Source of the DNA: Psychromonas ossibalaenae ATCC BAA-1528
GTDB taxonomy: Bacteria > Pseudomonadota > Gammaproteobacteria > Enterobacterales > Psychromonadaceae
Direction: 5' to 3'
Length of the DNA stretch: 64,000 bases
NCBI RefSeq assembly: GCF_000381745.1
Contig: NZ_KB906976.1
Span: forward strand, 1 to 64,000
Every line of letters begins with the position of its first letter. The stretch's first letter is position 1. Positions 8,339 to 17,561 of the stretch are shown piece by piece. Position numbers and translations under genes: made by a program. Under the pieces are notes generated by a model, which saw only the letters and a list, made by a program, of their open reading frames with translations, was not told where the DNA came from and searched no databases.

Positions 8339-8470
8339 TTATTAGGCTTTAATTTCCTACCCTTAGTATTATTCGTCTTATTAAAAGACCAGCCTGATAA
8401 ACTACCGCGCAGCTAGCACAAAACTTCAGACAACATCATGCATAGTGATAAACATCTTTTGTTTTTGTTT

Positions 8471-9763
8471 CTAGGCGCTGGTACAAACCCGATTTTTCCC
8501 CTGTTTCTTAGCTTTATATAAAGCTTTATCTGCTCTTGAAAAGAGTGCTTCAAAACTATCGTCAGTCTTTTTCAAAGCGGCAAGACCGATACTTACCGTC
8601 ATTTTTATTTCTCCTGACCAGCTTCCGGCTATTTTCAACTTCTGTAATTCAAAGCGGATCCTTTCTGCTAATACTCCAGCTTGATGCATATCAGTCTCAG
8701 GCAGTAAAACTGAAAACTCTTCTCCACCGGTCCGGGCTAACACATCTTCAAAACGCACAATAGATAAAAGACTCTGACTTAATGCAGTTAAGACTTGATC
8801 ACCGGCTGGGTGTCCGTAGTTATCATTAATAAATTTAAAATTATCGATATCCAGGGTCATAACAGTTAAAGGTAAATGATAACGTCCGGCACGATGGTAT
8901 TCCCGCTGCGCATTTTCAATAAAGAAACGGTGGTTATTTAACCCGGTCAGTGAATCCGTATTCGCCTGCTTCTGGAGCTCTTCTTTAAGCTTATATAATT
9001 CAGTAATATCGGTAGAAAAACCAATAACAGCAGGTGTCGTTTCATTAATCTGATAAGGCATTTTTACACTCATATAACGCCGTGGATTATTATTTTCATC
9101 CTTAAAGATCTCTTCACAGGTTTGTTTCTGATTGCTGTTCAGCACCTGTTTATCCGAAATCCAGAAATTATCAGCCGTTTCTCTGCCAATAACTTCTATG
9201 TCCTTTTTACCAATAATATCTTCGACTGGAAGCCCGAACAGCCCGGCTGCTTTACGGTTAACATATCGGTAAGTACGTAAGTGATCTTTCATGTAAATAT
9301 GGGAGTCGACATTATCCAGCACTGCATCTAATAACTGTTTCTGCTCTTTGATAATCGTTTCGTATTTTTTCTGCTCGGTGATATCAGTGGAGATGCCGCA
9401 CATACCAATGACATCTCCCCGGGCATTATGCAGCGGCTTTTTTATGGTTTTAAAAACTCGGCTTTCACCGAGCGCTTTAACGAAATTTGACTCTTCGGTC
9501 TCCAGAGTAATATTTTCCCGCATCACCTGCTGATCATTGCGGCGCAGTGAATCCGAGAATGAGAAATCAAAAAAGTGACTGGCATCTCTGCCTATCACCT
9601 GATCGCAGCTCTTATTAAAAAGATTAAGCAGCGGCTGGTTGGTGAACGTATAATTACCGTGTATATCTTTAGTATATATATACGCGCCAACGTTATTTAA
9701 CACGCTTTCCAGCTGATTAATTTTAAGCAGCAGTGCATCCGTACACAATTTTTTATCTTCCAT
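8471..9763 (-). CDS. PAS-PAS-GGDEF diguanylate cyclase
   Basis: A 430-aa cytoplasmic protein with two PAS domains (about residues 10-130 and 135-255; GMCGISTDITEQK and VIGFSTDITELYKLKEEL are the ends of the PAC motifs), a short coiled linker and a GGDEF domain. The active-site loop reads RTGGEEFSVLLP (near residue 344), so it should make c-di-GMP from GTP. No EAL domain or membrane segment is seen. I chose the ATG at 9763 (MEDKKL) with GGAAGAG upstream; in-frame GTG and TTG codons just before it (to 9778) are possible alternatives. Single-gene unit; the PAS ligand is unknown. Confidence 0.9.
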   Translation of the reverse strand: MEDKKLCTDALLLKINQLESVLNNVGAYIYTKDIHGNYTFTNQPLLNLFNKSCDQVIGRDASHFFDFSFSDSLRRNDQQVMRENITLETEESNFVKALGESRVFKTIKKPLHNARGDVIGMCGISTDITEQKKYETIIKEQKQLLDAVLDNVDSHIYMKDHLRTYRYVNRKAAGLFGLPVEDIIGKKDIEVIGRETADNFWISDKQVLNSNQKQTCEEIFKDENNNPRRYMSVKMPYQINETTPAVIGFSTDITELYKLKEELQKQANTDSLTGLNNHRFFIENAQREYHRAGRYHLPLTVMTLDIDNFKFINDNYGHPAGDQVLTALSQSLLSIVRFEDVLARTGGEEFSVLLPETDMHQAGVLAERIRFELQKLKIAGSWSGEIKMTVSIGLAALKKTDDSFEALFSRADKALYKAKKQGKNRVCTSA

Positions 9764-10061
9764 AAACTCTTCCACCAAAAATCCTTTTTACGGCTCAATA
9801 TTATAAACGCTGAAAACTGAGCTTAAACACCTGAACTACAAAATCTCATCCTTTATAACCTTAACCCGACACTTCGTTTCGTAATTATATAGTACCATTC
9901 AAGTATATGAGTGATCGGTTTATGCGTAAGAAAACTTAGTCATATTATTGTTTTTTATCCGCTAAAGAGCATACGTGTTTTCTACCTGTCATCAAGCTGC
10001 AGCCTGTTAATGTGCAGGAAATGCCCATAAATAAGAGAATTAAACATACAGATACAGAAAA
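9764..10061. other. Intergenic region upstream of the cyclase
   Basis: About 300 bp of AT-rich sequence that must hold the cyclase promoter. I see no ORF, repeat or clear operator. Confidence 0.4.
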
Positions 10062-10086
10062 AACGGCCGCTTAGTAAAGCGGCTGT
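10062..10086 (-). terminator. Rho-independent terminator after the ADP-ribosylglycohydrolase fusion gene
   Basis: A GC-rich hairpin (AACGGCCGC / GCGGCTGTT core, with one G-T/mismatch) followed on the minus strand by TTTTTTCTG. It lies 60 bp past the stop. Confidence 0.75.
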
Positions 10087-10146
10087 TTAATTAAAAGTTA
10101 TCTGAAAAGTATCAGAGCGTAACAGCGTCATTTCCGGTGCTGTTAA

Positions 10147-12858
10147 CTACCCCATGCTTTGAATTTCCGGATGATAAGCTGCATCGGAATTATTCTGAAG
10201 CAGCGCCTTAATTTTATGCGCAACCCGTGCACAGTTATTTTTACTCTTTTCCAGTTCCCACCCGATAAGGTAAGTCTGCGTTAAGCATAAGTACCCCGCC
10301 AGCATCTCTTTGTCTGCAAACATGCCCAGGCGGATGACATCCTGCTCATAAGCGAAATATTCAGCTTCATAACCTGCTTCACCGTATATACCGGCCGGAT
10401 CCCAGTCTTTATATAAAATGCAGCTGACCTGTTCGCAAAAACGTTTCGTTCGGGCATCTAAATTTCCGAGATCAAAAGCGGGCAGCTCGCTGACACTGTT
10501 TTTTATCAGCTGATGAATGCCCGACTCTGTCATTTGTCCTAATACAGGCTGATTAACATAAATAAAATTTTCGTTACTCATACGGCCAGGCATCTGCCCT
10601 TGTGAGTTGGTTAAATCAAACAGGTAGCCGACTAAATCTCCTTTCTGATCCGCAGCATTATAATCGACACAAACTACTTTATCACTCTGCACCTGCGGCA
10701 TGCCGCTCAGCGTGTAATGACCTACCACTACAGGCCGCGTCTGACGCTCATTGTGCAGCAGCCCCGACAGCTCCTGTTCGGGAATATCAGCCAGCTGCTC
10801 CGGAGGCACTTGCGCAATACTACGGTAGGTTTGAACCTGATCACGCCACCATGCTGTGCGAATATGACGACGCTCACAACCGCCTTTATCAAAAAAACTG
10901 TGTCCCTGAGGCAGTTCGATTTCAGGTCCTTTAAGCAGAGTTTCACATAGCTCATAAAGCTCGTGAGCGGGATCAAACGCGTCATTCCAGTGATGCTCTT
11001 TTAAACTATTATCGCTATTAAGATACGGCAGTAAACGGGTTATAGACTGCTGATTCCAGCACGCATGAATACAGCGCACCGCACCAAAATCCATAAACAG
11101 AGGCAGCGTTTTAAACCACTTGATCCATTTTTTATATTCCAGGGAGTCTTCGACCATCTGCTCTAAAAACAGTGCATGCTGACGCTGATTTTTATCTGAA
11201 TGCGCACGTGCCCAACAATCCGCCTTACCCGTGCGTTTTTTTAATGTCCAGCCGATAGCATTGAATTCATGGTTACCCATCACGCACCAGGCAAGTCCGC
11301 TATCACACAGACGTTTAACCTGTTTTAACGTATTTACATGATCGGCGCCTGATTCATTATGGTTATCAATAAGATCACCAACAAATACCACTTTGCCGCG
11401 GCTAAAAGCACTGTTCGGATCATGCTCGACAAAATCAGCATATGTTAACAGCTCATTAAGCTTTTTATACTGACCATGCACGTCTCCGATGAACAGCAGC
11501 TGTCTGGTCTCATCTGAGTGCAGACAATAGTTTACTCCGTCCAGCTTCCTGTCCGTAAGCTCAGTTATACGTGCCAGCCAGGCCGTAATTGTTCCCGTCT
11601 CGCTCATACTTGCCAGCAGACCGTTACAAAAACGATCGCCGCGTACCGCACGGGTTATAAATTTCAGGCAGGTAATATAATCAGCCTGTGCTAACCACGG
11701 TTCAAGATTGCCTTCGCCGTACAACTGCACATGCTGTGCATATCCCGGCAGTTCCTCACTGCTCCAGTCCCAGTTGAGAATAAATCCATAATCATGAAAT
11801 GCCGGATAAAGAGAAGCAGTGAACTCATGTACAAGTTTTCTTGAGCCGTCTGTCAGTTTTTTCCGCTGCTTTTCTGCCTCGCGGATAAACGCAGCACAAT
11901 GCGAGTGCAGCGGACAGGCAGCCAGAAGCTCAGCTGTCTGCAGTAGTTTTGCATACCAGGCTAACTTCTCTAGCCAGTGTTCAGGTAAACCGTTTAAGTC
12001 GTAATAAGCGCCGGCAATTTGCCCGTAAACTGCCGCTGTAGTATCTGCATCATCACCAAGATTTGCTGCTAACAACGCCCCCTGTTCAAAAGTATCGCTA
12101 TGTGCAAAGCACCATAGGGCGGCTTCAAGAGACTGTACAACAAATCCGCAGCCGTAGATTTGTTCACGGCTTTTATTTATAAAACTGCCCTGAACAACAG
12201 CTGCCGTTTCTGGAGATAACGGAGCCGGAAAATTTTTCTGCAGCGCCGCAAATAAAGCATGTTTGTCCGCATAGGTTTCAGCAAAGAGATGGTATAAAAG
12301 CCAGGCGGTAACCTGACAAGCTTCAATACATCGCAGTTCTGCATGGGTTGTTATTGAGCTTTCCACCGCCATCTGCAAAGCAGTTTCAATGCTGACACCT
12401 TTAGCTGCACTGTAAAAAATGGCTATCGGTGCAAGACGCATCAGACTGCCGTTACCAGCTGAATTCTCTTCGCTTGAACCAGCATTCGCATTGCCGTTTT
12501 TCTGGTAACGATTTAAGGCTTGTGCAACTGTATTACCGATATCAAAACAGCTGCCGGTTACCGAATTCTCACCAAATTCTTTCCAACGCAGATAACGTTC
12601 CATCTGATCTTCTGCGCAGTGCCTCCCCTTGGCCAGCAGGCTGTCTGCCAGACAGAGCGCCATTGAAGTATCATCCGTCCATTCACCTGCTTTAAGGTTA
12701 AATGGGCCGCCGCCGATCATATCGGTTAACGGCTGGTAACTGTCTTTGCTTTGAAACTCTAATGTGGTACCGAGCGCATCGCCGAGTGCCAGGCCAAGCA
12801 GCGATGCCTGAGCACGAGATTCGAATTGTGCTGAAGTTTTAAAAAATAAATTAGTCAA
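10147..12858 (-). CDS. ADP-ribosylglycohydrolase - DUF6508 - metallophosphoesterase fusion protein
   Basis: A 903-aa cytoplasmic protein. Residues about 15-320 are a DraG-type ADP-ribosylglycohydrolase: LLGLALGDALG, GEWTDDTSMALCLADSLL with the metal-binding TDDT, and the second metal site NLGDDADTTAAVYGQIAGA. Residues about 340-445 look like DUF6508 (YITCLKFITRAVRGDRFCNG...), known as a companion of this hydrolase family. Residues about 450-730 are a calcineurin-like phosphoesterase with GDVHGQ, VGDLIDN, GNHEFN and the later GHYTLSG; its motif style is that of PP1/ApaH-type enzymes. The last about 170 residues are helical and unassigned. Expected role: removal of ADP-ribose from a target plus hydrolysis of a phosphoester, possibly on the same nucleotide product. 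Both metal centres appear complete. It is a stand-alone gene. Confidence 0.85.
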   Translation of the reverse strand: MTNLFFKTSAQFESRAQASLLGLALGDALGTTLEFQSKDSYQPLTDMIGGGPFNLKAGEWTDDTSMALCLADSLLAKGRHCAEDQMERYLRWKEFGENSVTGSCFDIGNTVAQALNRYQKNGNANAGSSEENSAGNGSLMRLAPIAIFYSAAKGVSIETALQMAVESSITTHAELRCIEACQVTAWLLYHLFAETYADKHALFAALQKNFPAPLSPETAAVVQGSFINKSREQIYGCGFVVQSLEAALWCFAHSDTFEQGALLAANLGDDADTTAAVYGQIAGAYYDLNGLPEHWLEKLAWYAKLLQTAELLAACPLHSHCAAFIREAEKQRKKLTDGSRKLVHEFTASLYPAFHDYGFILNWDWSSEELPGYAQHVQLYGEGNLEPWLAQADYITCLKFITRAVRGDRFCNGLLASMSETGTITAWLARITELTDRKLDGVNYCLHSDETRQLLFIGDVHGQYKKLNELLTYADFVEHDPNSAFSRGKVVFVGDLIDNHNESGADHVNTLKQVKRLCDSGLAWCVMGNHEFNAIGWTLKKRTGKADCWARAHSDKNQRQHALFLEQMVEDSLEYKKWIKWFKTLPLFMDFGAVRCIHACWNQQSITRLLPYLNSDNSLKEHHWNDAFDPAHELYELCETLLKGPEIELPQGHSFFDKGGCERRHIRTAWWRDQVQTYRSIAQVPPEQLADIPEQELSGLLHNERQTRPVVVGHYTLSGMPQVQSDKVVCVDYNAADQKGDLVGYLFDLTNSQGQMPGRMSNENFIYVNQPVLGQMTESGIHQLIKNSVSELPAFDLGNLDARTKRFCEQVSCILYKDWDPAGIYGEAGYEAEYFAYEQDVIRLGMFADKEMLAGYLCLTQTYLIGWELEKSKNNCARVAHKIKALLQNNSDAAYHPEIQSMG

Positions 12859-13345
12859 CGGCTGTTCCTCAACTTATTAATTTGCTCTTAATGCCGCCTT
12901 CAGCGGCAGTAGACGAAATAACAAAAACCGCAGCACGGTAAAGTGCTGTTATAACTTACGCTTCATTTTTGAGTTATTAAAAGTGCAGACAGAGGCTGGT
13001 AAAACAGAAAACAGCAGAATACTCTTTTCATTCCTTATTTAAATATATGAATTCCATTTCAGACAAACCGCGCTGACGCACTTAAGCCTCAATTTAATCT
13101 ATTTATTTCATATAATTTAAATGGAGTTTAACAATAGCAGCCTTAGTTAAAAAGATTTTTTTTTCAGCACGTGAAAAATATGTTAAGCACTTACTTAATT
13201 ATTGAACATGATTATCAAATTAGGATAGCTTTAAAAAATATGCTCCTGAGCTGAACTGAAACATTTCACCTGTTCGGAGCCGCTGCTTATTGTTTCTTAC
13301 ATTGGAGGTTGGGGCTGCCTGAGTTTACTGCTGACGTTGATTTTT
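12859..13345. other. Intergenic region upstream of the fusion gene
   Basis: Contains two short hairpins (TGCCGC/GCGGCA at 12892-12908 and CAGCAC/GTGCTG at 12931-12949) in what would be the leader or promoter of the fusion gene, then AT-rich sequence. No ORF or recognised operator was found. Confidence 0.4.
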
Positions 13346-13506
13346 ATACCAATTCCATTAATTAGATGTTCTATTTAGGCGTAGGAAAAATGGATGAAAG
13401 CAAGGCGTTGATTGCAGTAACTAGTTATTCTAATTACAAAATCAAGAACGAAGCTAGCGTCCATTTTAACAAGCATCAATGAATAGAAAATTAGTGGATT
13501 TGGTAT
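13346..13506. mobile_element. MITE-like element, 161 bp, ATACCAAT... inverted repeats
   Basis: Left end ATACCAATTCCATTAATT and right end, read in reverse complement, ATACCAAATCCACTAATT match at 16 of 18 positions. The interior has no ORF. It lies immediately downstream of the AEC gene stop. A shorter relative with ends ATACCAATCGCACTAAT lies at 36972-37042. Such repeats are common in Vibrio/Moritella-type genomes; the helper transposase is not in this window. Confidence 0.7.
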
Positions 13507-13516
13507 TACCATGCTT

Positions 13517-14467
13517 CTACATAATATCCAGAGCATAAAGCACAGAGATACCGATACTGCAGCTGAGCAGTGATCCAGCAGTGGTTACGGCAATAATATT
13601 AGCAGCTAAATTTGCATTGCCGCCCATTGAACGTGCCATCACGTAACTGGCGGCGGCTGTCGGCGCACCACTCATAAAAAACAGCAGACCTATCTCTATC
13701 TCAGAAAAACCTAACAGGTAAGCACAGCCGGTAATTAACAACGGTGCTAGTACAAGTTTTAAACTAGCGGCAAACCAGGCACTGCGGCGGCCGCTTTGTA
13801 ACTCTTGCAAATTCAGAGAGGCGCCGGTACAGAGCAGTGCTAAAGGTAATGTCATATCTGCGAAATATTGTCCGGTCTGGCTAACCAGCGGCGGAATACG
13901 AAGCGTTAAGCTGAAGCAGATAACACCAATAAAAATGCTGATTATCAATGGATTTTTTGCGATTGAAGTGAAAACACCAGCCAGACGCCTAGTACTAATG
14001 CCTGCCTGTCCCTGCGTTAAAACAATCACCGCTAGAATATTGTATAACACGGTCACAAAAGCAACATAAACGGCCGCCAACGCCACGCCGGACTCGCCGT
14101 ACACATTAGCAGCATAAGCTAAACCGATAATCGCAGTGTTAGCACGAAAACTACCCTGTATTATAACTCCATGGTCCTGTTTATCTTTTATAAAGCGCTT
14201 AATTAAAACAATAGTCAGAAGAAAAAACAGTAAATTAGCAGCAAGTGAATAGCTTATATAACTAATACTAATGACCGTGTTTTTATCTGCATTAACAATA
14301 CTTAAAAATAATAATGCCGGCAGGGTCACCTGATAAGCCAATTTTGAAGCCGTATCAATAAAGGCTTCGTTAATTAAGTGGATATGTTTTAAAAACCAGC
14401 CGAGAAACAGCATCAAGCATATTGGGCCGGTAACTGAAAAAGAAAAAATCAGCGACTCTGCAAACAT
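13517..14467 (-). CDS. AEC (auxin efflux carrier) family transporter
   Basis: A 316-aa inner-membrane protein with about ten hydrophobic segments in two halves, ending GNANLAANIIAVTTAGSLLSCSIGISVLYAL, typical of the AEC family (YfdV/MleP type). These carriers move organic acids such as malonate or malate, or other anions. I place the start at 14467 (MFAESLIFSFSVTGPICLMLFLGW), preceded by AGGAG, rather than 15 codons upstream. It lies downstream of eda on the same strand but beyond a strong terminator, so it is probably expressed alone. A link to uronate metabolism is possible but unproven. Confidence 0.85.
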   Translation of the reverse strand: MFAESLIFSFSVTGPICLMLFLGWFLKHIHLINEAFIDTASKLAYQVTLPALLFLSIVNADKNTVISISYISYSLAANLLFFLLTIVLIKRFIKDKQDHGVIIQGSFRANTAIIGLAYAANVYGESGVALAAVYVAFVTVLYNILAVIVLTQGQAGISTRRLAGVFTSIAKNPLIISIFIGVICFSLTLRIPPLVSQTGQYFADMTLPLALLCTGASLNLQELQSGRRSAWFAASLKLVLAPLLITGCAYLLGFSEIEIGLLFFMSGAPTAAASYVMARSMGGNANLAANIIAVTTAGSLLSCSIGISVLYALDIM

Positions 14468-14628
14468 TAACGGCTCCTGAGAATAAAAGTGTCTGTTGTT
14501 TATTAACACCATAGTGCACTAATTGACGTCTTTCCTATACAGGGACACACAGAAAGTCTGTAACACTTTGCTGTAGTTCAAAATTTTAACTAATGAGGGA
14601 GGAATTGCGGGAGTTTTCTATTCAAAAA

Positions 14629-14653
14629 AGCAGCGGTTGGTTTGTCCGCTGCT
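14629..14653 (-). terminator. Rho-independent terminator of the kdu/kdg operon
   Basis: AGCAGCGG and CCGCTGCT form a perfect 8-bp stem followed on the minus strand by TTTTTTG. It lies just after the eda stop and closes the operon. Confidence 0.85.
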
Positions 14654-14670
14654 GCGAAACAGTTTTTTAT

Positions 14671-15294
14671 TTATTTTATAATAGTTGCTACCTGCGCAAT
14701 TAATGCACCAAGTTTTCCCCACTCTTCATTATCAATAAGATCTGTCGGGATCATCCAGGTGCCGCCGCAGGCAAGTACAGATGAAACAGCCAGGTAATCA
14801 TTGACATTCTCAGGGTTCACCCCGCCCGTCGGCATAAAACTAACCGGGTAAACAGCGCTTAGGGCTTTAAGCATATTAACACCACCGGAAGGTCCAGCAG
14901 GGAAAAACTTCAGCGTATCCAGTCCCATTTCCATCGCCTGCTCCACCAGACTTGGTGTATTAACACCAGGAATTATAGTGATGCAGCGCTGCTGACAATA
15001 TTTAACCGTGGTCGGATTAAAACCAGGACTTACTACAAAATCCACACCAGCATCGATTGACTGATCAACCTGCTCCGTAGTTAATACTGTTCCGGAGCCG
15101 ATCAGCATATCAGGATAAGCCTCACGCATATTTTTAATTGCCTGCGCAGCCGCTTCTGTTCTAAAGGTTACCTCAGCACAAGGCAGACCGTTTTCCACTA
15201 ATACCTGTGCCAGCTTAGCGGCTTTGCCTGCATCTTTAATCGCAATAACAGGTACGACTTTAATTTCACTTAAACGCTGATTAATAGTTTTCAT
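14671..15294 (-). CDS. eda: 2-dehydro-3-deoxy-phosphogluconate (KDPG) aldolase
   Basis: A 207-aa class I aldolase that splits KDPG into pyruvate and glyceraldehyde-3-phosphate. Conserved blocks are PCAEVTFRT (catalytic Glu), GSGTVLT, VSPGFNP, PGVNTPSL, the Schiff-base lysine in TLKFFPAGPSGG, and MPTGGVN. Length matches the family. It is the last gene of a five-gene minus-strand operon and follows kdgK by 23 bp, completing the ketodeoxyuronate route to central metabolism. Confidence 0.95.
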   Translation of the reverse strand: MKTINQRLSEIKVVPVIAIKDAGKAAKLAQVLVENGLPCAEVTFRTEAAAQAIKNMREAYPDMLIGSGTVLTTEQVDQSIDAGVDFVVSPGFNPTTVKYCQQRCITIIPGVNTPSLVEQAMEMGLDTLKFFPAGPSGGVNMLKALSAVYPVSFMPTGGVNPENVNDYLAVSSVLACGGTWMIPTDLIDNEEWGKLGALIAQVATIIK

Positions 15295-15317
15295 AATTTT
15301 CTCTTTAAATTAAATAG

Positions 15318-16250
15318 TTAAATTGACGGCATATAGTGCTTCTCAATAAGCGCGCCTGGGTGCTGAATAACTTCAGCCGCCAGGCGGTGTCCAGCGGCAG
15401 CTGACTCACTGATATCACCACCTGAAAGACGTTTGGCTAAATAACCTGCACTAAAGGAATCTCCGGCAGCAGTTGTATCGATTATTTTATCGGTCCCAAG
15501 CACTGCAGCCGGTGCAGATATCTGCTCTTGACCCTTGACCACAATACAGTCATCGGAACCGCGTTTAATAACAATTTCATCCACGCCCAACTGCCGGCTG
15601 CGCTCAATTGCCTGCAGTTCACAGGTATCACCATAAAGTAAAACTTCATCGTCAAAAGTCAGAAAGGCAATACTGGTCAGTTTCAATATACGCTGGTAGC
15701 TCTGTTGAGCCTGCACCGGCCCGGACCACAACGAAGGACGATAATTGTTATCAAAAGCAATCAATACCCCTGAGTTTTTACACTCTTGAAGCAGCTCAAA
15801 TAAAATTTCTCGACATTCGTCTGTTAATATTGCCAGGCTGATACCGCTTAAATAGATAAGCTGGTGCGTTTTCAGCTGCGCAGTCAGCTGCTCAATATCA
15901 CTTTCCAGCAGCCAGTCTCGTGCAGCTGAATTGTTACGCCAGTATTGAAAAGTCCGCTCGCCGTCATCAGCCGTCTCAATAGCATATAAACCGGGCAGTT
16001 TAGTCTCACAACGATGCACTAAATCAACATTAAGCCCTTCTTCAAGCCAGGCATCAAACATATTTTGACTAAAACTATCGACACCAATGCCGGTAACATA
16101 GGAGGTAGTTATCTGCTCTGCGCCGCTAAGGCGGGATAAATAAACAGCCGTATTTAATGTGTCTCCGCCAAAACCCGGTTTATATAATGCACCGCTTTTC
16201 TGCAGCTCCACCATGCATTCACCAATAACTGCAATACGATCCGCTTGCAT
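15318..16250 (-). CDS. kdgK: 2-dehydro-3-deoxygluconokinase (KDG kinase)
   Basis: A 310-aa PfkB-family sugar kinase: GFGGDTLNTAVYLSRL near the N-terminus and the ATP/anion-hole motif DTTAAGDSFSAGYLAKRL near residue 260, where the D of AAGD is the catalytic base. Context assigns 2-keto-3-deoxygluconate as substrate, giving KDPG for the next enzyme. Ribosome site GGAG precedes the ATG. Fourth gene of the operon, 57 bp after the isomerase gene. Confidence 0.93.
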   Translation of the reverse strand: MQADRIAVIGECMVELQKSGALYKPGFGGDTLNTAVYLSRLSGAEQITTSYVTGIGVDSFSQNMFDAWLEEGLNVDLVHRCETKLPGLYAIETADDGERTFQYWRNNSAARDWLLESDIEQLTAQLKTHQLIYLSGISLAILTDECREILFELLQECKNSGVLIAFDNNYRPSLWSGPVQAQQSYQRILKLTSIAFLTFDDEVLLYGDTCELQAIERSRQLGVDEIVIKRGSDDCIVVKGQEQISAPAAVLGTDKIIDTTAAGDSFSAGYLAKRLSGGDISESAAAGHRLAAEVIQHPGALIEKHYMPSI

Positions 16251-16307
16251 TATTTATCTCCATAACAGATGTAAAAAAATGCCGCAAAAGCGGCAGGGAC
16301 ATAACTT

Positions 16308-16946
16308 TTACGCTAAAACCTGACGTACATATTCAGCAATTTCCGGTTCCTGACAGTTTTCAAAGAAACATTCTTGGAAACGTCCACCGCTAACTGCCGT
16401 TTTAAGCAGCTCAGAATCAATACTGCGCAGCGTATCAAGGTAGTTATCTTTATTAACCGCTGCTTTTACTTCACTCAAAATAGCCGCATTAGCAACTTGA
16501 GGCGCTTTACGCTCAACCGGATACCCCTGACCTTTTTCACCTGAGAATGCCTTTTCAAAAATATATCGAACGTTCAGCTCACCGGCCCAGCCGAAGCCTT
16601 TAGCGTAAGCTAAAGCTAATGCATTGCCGTTATTGATCTGCGCGAATAAAAAGGCATCTGTCGGATCAATACAGTAACCGCAGACAATGCCCGGATGCAG
16701 ATTAAGCGACATCATTGCACCTTGACCTGTTCCGCATCCGGTTATAATAAAATCAACCGCTTTAGAATTAATCAGGATACTGGCCATAATACCTAGATGA
16801 ACATAAGTCAGGTGATGATCATTTTCATCGGACATACCGACATTAAATACCGGGTAACCTTTCTCAGTAGCTACAGCGTTCAGTTCATTTAATACAGCTG
16901 CATTTTTACCCGCCTGGCTGTTTTCCATCATTAATGCGATTTTCAT
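16308..16946 (-). CDS. RpiB/LacA-type isomerase, probable DhuI-like unsaturated-uronate isomerase
   Basis: A 212-aa protein of the RpiB/LacAB family: MKIALMMENSQAGKNAAVLNEL, FNVGMSDENDHHLTYVHLGI, FIITGCGTGQGAMMSLNLHPGIVCGYC and NNGNALALAYAKGFG are the family blocks, with the GCGTGQG phosphate/sugar loop. In streptococci an RpiB-fold enzyme (DhuI) isomerises 4-deoxy-L-threo-5-hexosulose-uronate and is partnered by a KduD-like reductase. Here it sits between kduD and kdgK, and no KduI gene is present, so the same step is the most economical assignment. It replaces the cupin-type KduI of E. coli. Substrate is inferred from context. Confidence 0.8.
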   Translation of the reverse strand: MKIALMMENSQAGKNAAVLNELNAVATEKGYPVFNVGMSDENDHHLTYVHLGIMASILINSKAVDFIITGCGTGQGAMMSLNLHPGIVCGYCIDPTDAFLFAQINNGNALALAYAKGFGWAGELNVRYIFEKAFSGEKGQGYPVERKAPQVANAAILSEVKAAVNKDNYLDTLRSIDSELLKTAVSGGRFQECFFENCQEPEIAEYVRQVLA

Positions 16947-16988
16947 ATAAATTTCTCCAGTTATAGTTTTTAAATTATTTGTTAAGTG

Positions 16989-17513
16989 TTATTTCTCAAT
17001 GGCATAATCTGCTTTTCCTTCACTATGAAGACGATAAATAGTCAGTAAATTAACACTGACCAAAGTGCTTTCCAGCATAACGCCGCCGATTGAGCCGACC
17101 ACAATATTGTTAATTAACCAGCACAACGCCCCGAGCAGAAAACCGATACGCATCTTAATGCCCTGCAGCATAAATACCGATATGGTACCGATAATCCCGC
17201 CCAAAACAGGCAGTAGATCAAGCACAGAGTCAGCGGCCCAAAAAGCGCTTAGAATACCTGCGCCGACGAAAAACAGTGCTGCATAGACAGACGATGTATA
17301 AATCGAAGTGCCCGTGCGTACAGCCCCCAGTAAAGCGCTTAATGCAGAAATAAAGGAGCCTAAAAAGAGATAATGGAGCATATGATTAATATTTAAAATC
17401 AGCATCACAATTTTTAAGCTTCGGTCATTTTTCTGGCTAAAAGCGATAATACCTAAAGCAAAACTCAGCAGACCTAACCATTGTGCAAACGGTAATTCAA
17501 ATATATAAGTCAC
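16989..17513 (-). CDS. YgjV-family inner-membrane protein
   Basis: A 174-aa protein with five to six hydrophobic segments, matching the YgjV family (WLGLLSFALGIIAFSQKNDRSLKIVMLILNINHMLHYLFLG, and later GFLLGALCWLINNIVVGSIGG). In E. coli ygjV lies beside uronate/altronate genes, and here it lies within the kdu/kdg operon, so it may take part in uptake or in an ancillary membrane step of uronate use. Biochemical function is unknown. Translation probably starts at a GTG with GGGAG upstream. Spacing to neighbours is about 45 bp on each side. Confidence 0.8.
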   Translation of the reverse strand: MTYIFELPFAQWLGLLSFALGIIAFSQKNDRSLKIVMLILNINHMLHYLFLGSFISALSALLGAVRTGTSIYTSSVYAALFFVGAGILSAFWAADSVLDLLPVLGGIIGTISVFMLQGIKMRIGFLLGALCWLINNIVVGSIGGVMLESTLVSVNLLTIYRLHSEGKADYAIEK

Positions 17514-17561
17514 AATACTCCCTGACAGCCGATACTTTGATCAGCTTATTTTTTTATAAGA

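Noticed and set aside
10602-10985. Several overlapping ORFs of 77-110 codons on both strands within the ADP-ribosylglycohydrolase fusion gene
   Set aside because: They lie inside a gene with clear domains, have no ribosome sites and show unnatural composition.
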